NCBI GenBank assembly: GCA_049276515.1
Contig: JBASWO010000085.1
Location: forward strand, 1-16,304
Origin: JAATFY01 sp049276515
Lineage (GTDB): Bacteria > Pseudomonadota > Alphaproteobacteria > UBA9219
DNA length: 16,304 nt
Direction of reading: 5' to 3'
Shown: in pieces, positions 13,022 to 16,304 of the stretch
Numbering within the stretch: position 1 is the first letter of the stretch
How the letters are laid out: each line of letters opens with the position of its first letter
Position numbers and translations under genes: made by a program
The notes under the pieces: model-generated
Told to the model about the DNA's origin: nothing
The model's database searches: none
The model's input: the letters and a program-made list of their open reading frames with translations, nothing else

Positions 13022-13067
13022 GGGGGACTGGGGGTCGCAAGTTCAAATCTTGTCGTCCCGACCATTA
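13020..13067 (+). repeat. Attachment site, copy 2
   Basis: This is identical over 48 bases to copies 1 and 3, from the anticodon-loop CTGGGGG to CCATTA. It marks the junction between elements B and C. Sequence to either side differs from copy 1, as expected for a junction of unrelated elements. Confidence 0.9.
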
Positions 13068-13111
13068 CATTCAATGCCTTAGCCAAATTTTTAGAACTGC
13101 TCTAAATTGTA

Positions 13112-13135
13112 GAATGCGGGTCAAGAATGCGGGTC
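13112..13135. repeat. Arm-type repeats of element C, left end
   Basis: GAATGCGGGTC occurs at 13112-13122 and 13125-13135, same strand, with a 13-base period and 45 bases from the attachment repeat. The same motif pair recurs at the other end of the element. Confidence 0.6.
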
Positions 13136-13169
13136 AAAAGTTAAATCGTTCCTGATATTTAAATAAATT

Positions 13170-13230
13170 AAGTTAATTCAATGGGTTATAATAAAAAACA
13201 ACCCCATATAGAAAATTAACTTACCCATTG
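13170..13230. promoter_or_regulatory. Putative operator/promoter of the toxin-antitoxin operon
   Basis: Two inverted repeat pairs are present: AAGTTAAT (13170-13177) with ATTAACTT (13215-13222), and CAATGGGT (13179-13186) with ACCCATTG (13223-13230). A consensus -10, TATAAT, lies at 13187-13192 between them; no good -35 is seen. Dyads at the promoter are usual for antitoxin autoregulation. Confidence 0.5.
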
Positions 13231-13312
13231 CATAATGTATCATGGTGATATATTCCATTATCAGCGGTCTTTTTCTGGGGGAGGACGACAATGTTGATAA
13301 AGGAGATATCAA

Positions 13313-13666
13313 ATGGGAACTGGACAAGGCGTTATATCGCATGAGTTTGTGAAACCGTGGGAGCCATCAGTGGCAACTGCGCGCATTCAAGAGCTGGCTA
13401 AGTCAGCTAACTATGATTTTTGGTACACAGATGATGTTAAAGCGCAGATCAAGTCATTGGGATTGTTCACCGGCGATGTGACACACGTGTTGAAGCACGG
13501 TTCAGTCAACGAGGAGGCAGAGATGTCAACGCAGTCAGGAGTTCATAAGTATAAAATGGTTTCTCCAACGCCAAATTCAGGCCGGCCAGTCACTGTTACT
13601 GTTGCCGCGTGTGGAGGTAAGCGCCAATTAAAAGTATGTAATGTTTCAATTGATGAAATTTTCTAA
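13313..13666 (+). CDS. DUF4258/MqsR-like toxin
   Basis: The start at 13313 has a strong AAGGAGAT site. The 117-residue product fits the DUF4258 pattern. A helical N-terminal stretch (TARIQELAKSANYDFWYTDD) leads to IKSLGLFTGDVTHVLKHG, and two C-terminal strands follow (VTVTVAACG, QLKVCNVSIDEI). DUF4258 proteins share the RelE/MqsR fold and several pair with MqsA-like antitoxins as mRNA-cleaving toxins. It is followed after 29 bases by such an antitoxin gene. Toxicity is inferred from family and pairing. Confidence 0.7.
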   Translation: MGTGQGVISHEFVKPWEPSVATARIQELAKSANYDFWYTDDVKAQIKSLGLFTGDVTHVLKHGSVNEEAEMSTQSGVHKYKMVSPTPNSGRPVTVTVAACGGKRQLKVCNVSIDEIF

Positions 13667-13695
13667 AGTGTTAAAAGCTGATGAGGGAGTCCCGT

Positions 13696-14154
13696 ATGAA
13701 ATCGTATCAATATACTGAATGTGGTCTAAACAATGTTCTCATTGAGAATGTTGATGTGGCAACCGATGATAAAGGGCAACAAGTTTATCGCATCCAAAAT
13801 ATAAATGGACTGCATAAGGCTATTGCTTTGGGCATCGTGCAGCATCAAAACAGCATATCAGGCGAAGAATTGCGCTTCTTGAGAACAGAAATGGGCTTAA
13901 CGCAAGCAGAGTTGGCTGCGTACATACATAAAGAGCATCTAACTGTAGGTCGTTGGGAACGAGGAGAAGTGTCTCCTATTGATAGCAACGCAGAGGCAAT
14001 TATCCGGTTGCTCGCAATCGAGAAGCTCGATTTAGGCAAAGATATGCCTATGGAAGCTTTGACGAAGATGTGTGTGCCAACAGCTCAAACGCAATTTGTC
14101 AAAATCGATGGAAGTGATTCCAATGATTATAGGCTATTAAAAGCCGCTTCTTAA
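13696..14154 (+). CDS. MqsA-like HTH antitoxin
   Basis: The ATG at 13696 is preceded by GAGGGAG at six bases and is preferred over the ATG at 13681. The 152-residue product begins YQYTECGLNNVLIENVDV, the N-terminal signature of HTH antitoxins paired with DUF4258 or MqsR toxins. A helix-turn-helix follows at about residues 62-92 (LRTEMGLTQAELAAYIHKEH then VGRWERGE). Only one Cys is present in the N-terminal region, so the CxxC zinc site of E. coli MqsA is absent. The order toxin then antitoxin matches mqsRA. The dyads upstream are its likely operator, and a strong terminator follows the gene. Confidence 0.75.
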   Translation: MKSYQYTECGLNNVLIENVDVATDDKGQQVYRIQNINGLHKAIALGIVQHQNSISGEELRFLRTEMGLTQAELAAYIHKEHLTVGRWERGEVSPIDSNAEAIIRLLAIEKLDLGKDMPMEALTKMCVPTAQTQFVKIDGSDSNDYRLLKAAS

Positions 14155-14172
14155 TAGCGATACTTATTTATC

Positions 14173-14207
14173 AAGATGCCCTACCCTCAAGGTAGGGCAT
14201 CTTTTTT
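14173..14207 (+). terminator. Strong intrinsic terminator of the toxin-antitoxin operon
   Basis: GATGCCCTACC (14175-14185) pairs perfectly with GGTAGGGCATC (14191-14201) around CTCAA, followed by six T residues. It insulates the toxin-antitoxin pair from the next gene. Confidence 0.95.
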
Positions 14208-14222
14208 ATTGGGGGAAGAGTT

Positions 14223-15071
14223 ATGTGTCCGATATCTTTTGTTGGAAATCATTGGGAAGGCATAAAAGAATTTTTTAATTCTGTATTTTTTATTTCGATA
14301 GCCGGCTCGTTGGCAGGCGCATTTGCTGGTGCTTATGGTGGCCAGCGGATTGTTGAAAGACAAAAAAAGAGGGAAGAGCTACTGAAGGAAATGCGTAACA
14401 CTAACGCAGCCATAATAGTTGCCTTTAGTATTTGCACTAGTCTGTTGGCTATGAAAAGCCAGCATATAAAGGATTTAAAAGAAAACTTCGACAGCCAGAA
14501 GGCTGCTTTATTAGATCATAGATCGAAAATAAGCTCGGGACAAACAGCCAAAGATACAACCTTTAAATTTCTTGCAGACTTTCGAACTCTCACGATGCCC
14601 TTGTTGCCGTCTGCAACTTTACAAAATCAAATATTTGAAAAACTATCTCTTGTTGGTCGTCCTTTAATGCTAACCACTATTCTAATTCAAACACTTTACA
14701 GTTTGAAGGAATCCTTAGAAATGAGGAATAATTTAATTGAATTATATAAATCCAACTCCAACCTTACTGAAAAAATGCTGGTGCCTATATACTTTGGACT
14801 TCCATACGATGGTGGCCATGTAAATCAAGATTACCCAGCTTCAATTGATGCAATATATAGTCAGACAGATGATGGAATCCATTTTAGCAGGTTGCTCTGT
14901 CAAGATTTGGTGAAGCACGGTAAAAAAATAGCTTCTGAATTTAATAAAGAAAATAAGAGTGGGGCAATCAGGATTAGCGAACCTGACTTTTCTAAAGCAG
15001 AGGAAAGTGGTTTGTTCCCGGATGAGGAAAAATATGCATCCTGGCAAAAAATGTTCATCGAAAAGCCCTAA
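14223..15071 (+). CDS. Membrane-anchored protein of unknown function
   Basis: The ATG at 14223 has GGAAGAG upstream. The 282-residue product has one N-terminal membrane segment (about residues 20-40, FFISIAGSLAGAFAGAYGG). A charged, probably coiled region follows (IVERQKKREELLKEMRN). A second moderately hydrophobic stretch, AAIIVAFSICTSLLAM (about 62-77), could be a second span. The remaining ~200 residues are helical and cytoplasmic-looking, with no recognised motif. It stands alone behind a terminator in element C and may be the element's main cargo; a role in defence or exclusion would be speculation. Confidence 0.65.
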   Translation: MCPISFVGNHWEGIKEFFNSVFFISIAGSLAGAFAGAYGGQRIVERQKKREELLKEMRNTNAAIIVAFSICTSLLAMKSQHIKDLKENFDSQKAALLDHRSKISSGQTAKDTTFKFLADFRTLTMPLLPSATLQNQIFEKLSLVGRPLMLTTILIQTLYSLKESLEMRNNLIELYKSNSNLTEKMLVPIYFGLPYDGGHVNQDYPASIDAIYSQTDDGIHFSRLLCQDLVKHGKKIASEFNKENKSGAIRISEPDFSKAEESGLFPDEEKYASWQKMFIEKP

Positions 15072-15088
15072 CCCAAGTAGTCAAACTA

Positions 15089-15111
15089 GAATGCGGGTCT
15101 GAATGCGGGTA
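15089..15111. repeat. Arm-type repeats of element C, right end
   Basis: GAATGCGGGTC at 15089-15099 and GAATGCGGGT at 15101-15110 have a 12-base period, same strand as the left-end pair, about 83 bases before attachment copy 3. The pairing at both ends defines this 2.2-kb unit. Confidence 0.6.
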
Positions 15112-15193
15112 GGTGGCAAAAAGTGGTCCTAAATGGCCTATTGATCATTGGCTATTGTTTTTAATTTCAACAGGGTAATAATTCTCGGTAGCC

Positions 15194-15241
15194 CTGGGGG
15201 ACTGGGGGTCGCAAGTTCAAATCTTGTCGTCCCGACCATTA
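15194..15241 (+). repeat. Attachment site, copy 3
   Basis: The 48-base repeat is identical to copies 1 and 2. Identity with copy 1 continues through TCAATAACTTAG, to 15253. It is the junction between element C and whatever lies to the right. Confidence 0.9.
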
Positions 15242-15349
15242 TCAATAACTTAGCTCAGCTTTCCTTTGTTGAAACCGCCCAACTTTAATCAAGTTGACAC
15301 AATGCTCAATACTGATCGATTTGTTTGATATTGAATGTTTGCAGTTTAG

Positions 15350-15364
15350 AGGACTGGGGATCGC
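15350..15364 (+). repeat. Degenerate attachment-like segment
   Basis: AGGACTGGGGATCGC differs at only two positions from the corresponding stretch of the attachment repeat (GGGACTGGGGGTCGC), but the T-arm and acceptor parts are missing after it. It could be a decayed attachment remnant or chance. Confidence 0.3.
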
Positions 15365-15498
15365 CCACAAACCTATAAATAGTGATCATGGTTAATTTTT
15401 GCTGCCTGCATGATAACAAAAAAGGCCGATTGTTGTGTCGCCGTAAGGAGTGATAAGAATAGGATATTAGACGAAAAGAAATTTTAGGAGGCTATTGC

Positions 15499-16215
15499 GT
15501 GAATCCATTACTTGCTGAGAGTGCTGCGAAGATGTTGATTGCCCGCGAACCATTAAATTGGGAGGGGCTATCTCGATGTGCTCATCAATACGCAAATCAA
15601 GCCTTAGTCGACATCAGTTTTGGCAAGGCCTTGATAAGAGCATCTGCCGATATTGCTAAAAAAGGTCCCCTCAGCGGCGGTCAAATTAGTATGGCACAAA
15701 AAGCTCCAACAAACGTTCTCATAAACGAAGAATTACAACAATACTTTTATGCCGTTGAATTGGGCGCGCACCTCTTTAATATTGAGAATAAACGGCAATG
15801 GACAAAAACTCAGCTAGATTGCCAAGCGGCCTTTGCGGTCGGAAGTTTGGTCGCTGGAACTTATCAGTATCTGACATTAGCTGATCGCATTAATCTGGCC
15901 AGTTTAAGACAAGGAGCTCGAGATCAACTTATAGGTGAGCCTGTATTTAAAACACTGGCCCACTTATTTGCCGAGACGAATGCTGTTTTGAATGACGCTT
16001 GGGAATCAACCATAGAACTGTACCGTAAAACTATAACCGAGTTACCATCGGCTGACGGGCTGGATCAGGCGTGTCGTGATTTGTTTCCACCCGTCAGTGA
16101 ATTTCTTTATCCTCTTATCCCTATTATTTTAGGTGCCAGTCCAATGCCGCCTAAGTCAGGTCCAAAGGGGCCAGATCCAGACAGCTTCGATTTTCGTAAT
16201 CTAGGCCCTAGCTAG
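15499..16215 (+). CDS. Hypothetical protein, 238 residues
   Basis: The GTG start at 15499 follows TAGGAGG by seven bases, an excellent ribosome site. No family is recognised. The product is mostly helical, with an Ala-rich hydrophobic stretch (QAAFAVGSLVAGTYQYLTLA, about residues 114-133) that is too polar to be a sure membrane span. It ends in a Pro/Gly-rich tail (SPMPPKSGPKGPDPDSFDF). There is no signal peptide. It is the only gene seen to the right of attachment copy 3, and nothing near it indicates its role. Confidence 0.65.
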   Translation: MNPLLAESAAKMLIAREPLNWEGLSRCAHQYANQALVDISFGKALIRASADIAKKGPLSGGQISMAQKAPTNVLINEELQQYFYAVELGAHLFNIENKRQWTKTQLDCQAAFAVGSLVAGTYQYLTLADRINLASLRQGARDQLIGEPVFKTLAHLFAETNAVLNDAWESTIELYRKTITELPSADGLDQACRDLFPPVSEFLYPLIPIILGASPMPPKSGPKGPDPDSFDFRNLGPS

Positions 16216-16304
16216 ATAGGCAAGGTAACAATCTTGAGAAGTTAGGCGACCATTTGAAAATTTCATTGATATCAATAAAATAAGGCTCGGTTGGGGAAAT
16301 TGAG

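Larger units (their letters stand above)
6346..13067. mobile_element. Element B: integrative element with integrase and cargo
   Basis: It is bounded by attachment copies 1 and 2 and by AGTTGGGCA repeats inside both ends. It carries a complete tyrosine integrase and an excisionase-like wHTH protein. The cargo is a PD-(D/E)xK protein, envelope proteins, an HExxH protein and an HNH endonuclease. Its size of about 6.7 kb and lack of replication, relaxase and structural genes suggest a small cargo-carrying integrative element. Confidence 0.8.
13020..15241. mobile_element. Element C: 2.2-kb integrase-less element
   Basis: It is bounded by attachment copies 2 and 3 and by pairs of GAATGCGGGTC inside both ends. 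It holds only a toxin-antitoxin pair and one membrane-anchored protein gene. It contains no recombinase, so excision or transfer would need one supplied in trans. The arm motif differs from those of A and B. Confidence 0.7.
15194..16304. mobile_element. Element D: left end of a further element
   Basis: After attachment copy 3 the sequence resembles the left end of element B: 12 further identical bases, then an inverted AAAGTTGGGC (15277-15286 region) and AAGTTGACA (15291-15299). It may be a diverged relative of element B or the original chromosomal flank. Its right end is outside the window. Confidence 0.4.

Noticed and set aside
12901..13155. Rightward 84-codon reading frame with KFKSCRPDH
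   Set aside because: It is read through attachment copy 2 in the tRNA sense direction, a common spurious call. It starts inside the element B end repeats.
1..16304. CRISPR array or insertion sequence
   Set aside because: No regularly spaced repeat-spacer pattern and no transposase-like protein or terminal inverted repeats were seen on either strand.

Overview
The window looks like a genomic island of a Gram-negative proteobacterium. It has several signal-peptide and lipobox proteins, sigma70-like promoters and Shine-Dalgarno sites, and moderate to low GC. The genus cannot be fixed from the sequence. I see no housekeeping gene; everything is accessory.

The organising feature is a 48-bp direct repeat present three times in the same orientation (6346-6393, 13020-13067, 15194-15241). 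It reads as the 3' half of a tRNA-Pro(GGG) gene, from the anticodon loop through the T-arm and acceptor strand to CCA. This is the usual shape of a tyrosine-recombinase attachment site. The repeats divide the window into four tandemly accreted elements; an intact tRNA gene should lie to the left, outside the window. Each element end carries its own short repeats that look like integrase arm sites: TGGGACTC (A), AGTTGGGCA (B) and GAATGCGGGTC (C).

Element A (1-6393, left end outside) is mobilizable. Two degenerate paralogous gene remnants (1-638) come first. A long leftward gene run (5235 to 740) follows, holding a hypothetical protein, three small exported or lipoproteins, a Lar-like zinc ribbon, a hypothetical protein, MobC, a VirD2/MOBP-type relaxase, a 39-residue basic peptide and a DUF736 protein. 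A rightward XRE-type regulator (5777-6211) faces this run. TGTAACA/TGTTACA boxes lie at its own promoter and at a strong leftward promoter (4664-4693). That promoter appears to make only a ~60-nt RNA ending at an intrinsic terminator.

Element B (6346-13067, 6.7 kb) carries its own tyrosine integrase and a small wHTH excisionase-like protein. A PD-(D/E)xK nuclease-like protein is coupled to the integrase by a stop/start overlap. A small OB-like hypothetical gene and a repeat-rich control region come next. A rightward set follows: a small exported protein, two lipoproteins, an HExxH putative metalloprotease and an HNH endonuclease. The two nuclease genes at its ends suggest a defence-type cargo, which is an inference.

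Element C (13020-15241, 2.2 kb) has no integrase. It carries a DUF4258/MqsR-like toxin and an MqsA-like HTH antitoxin with a strong terminator, plus an unknown membrane-anchored protein. Element D (15194 to the window end) shows one unrecognised gene; its left-end repeats resemble those of element B.
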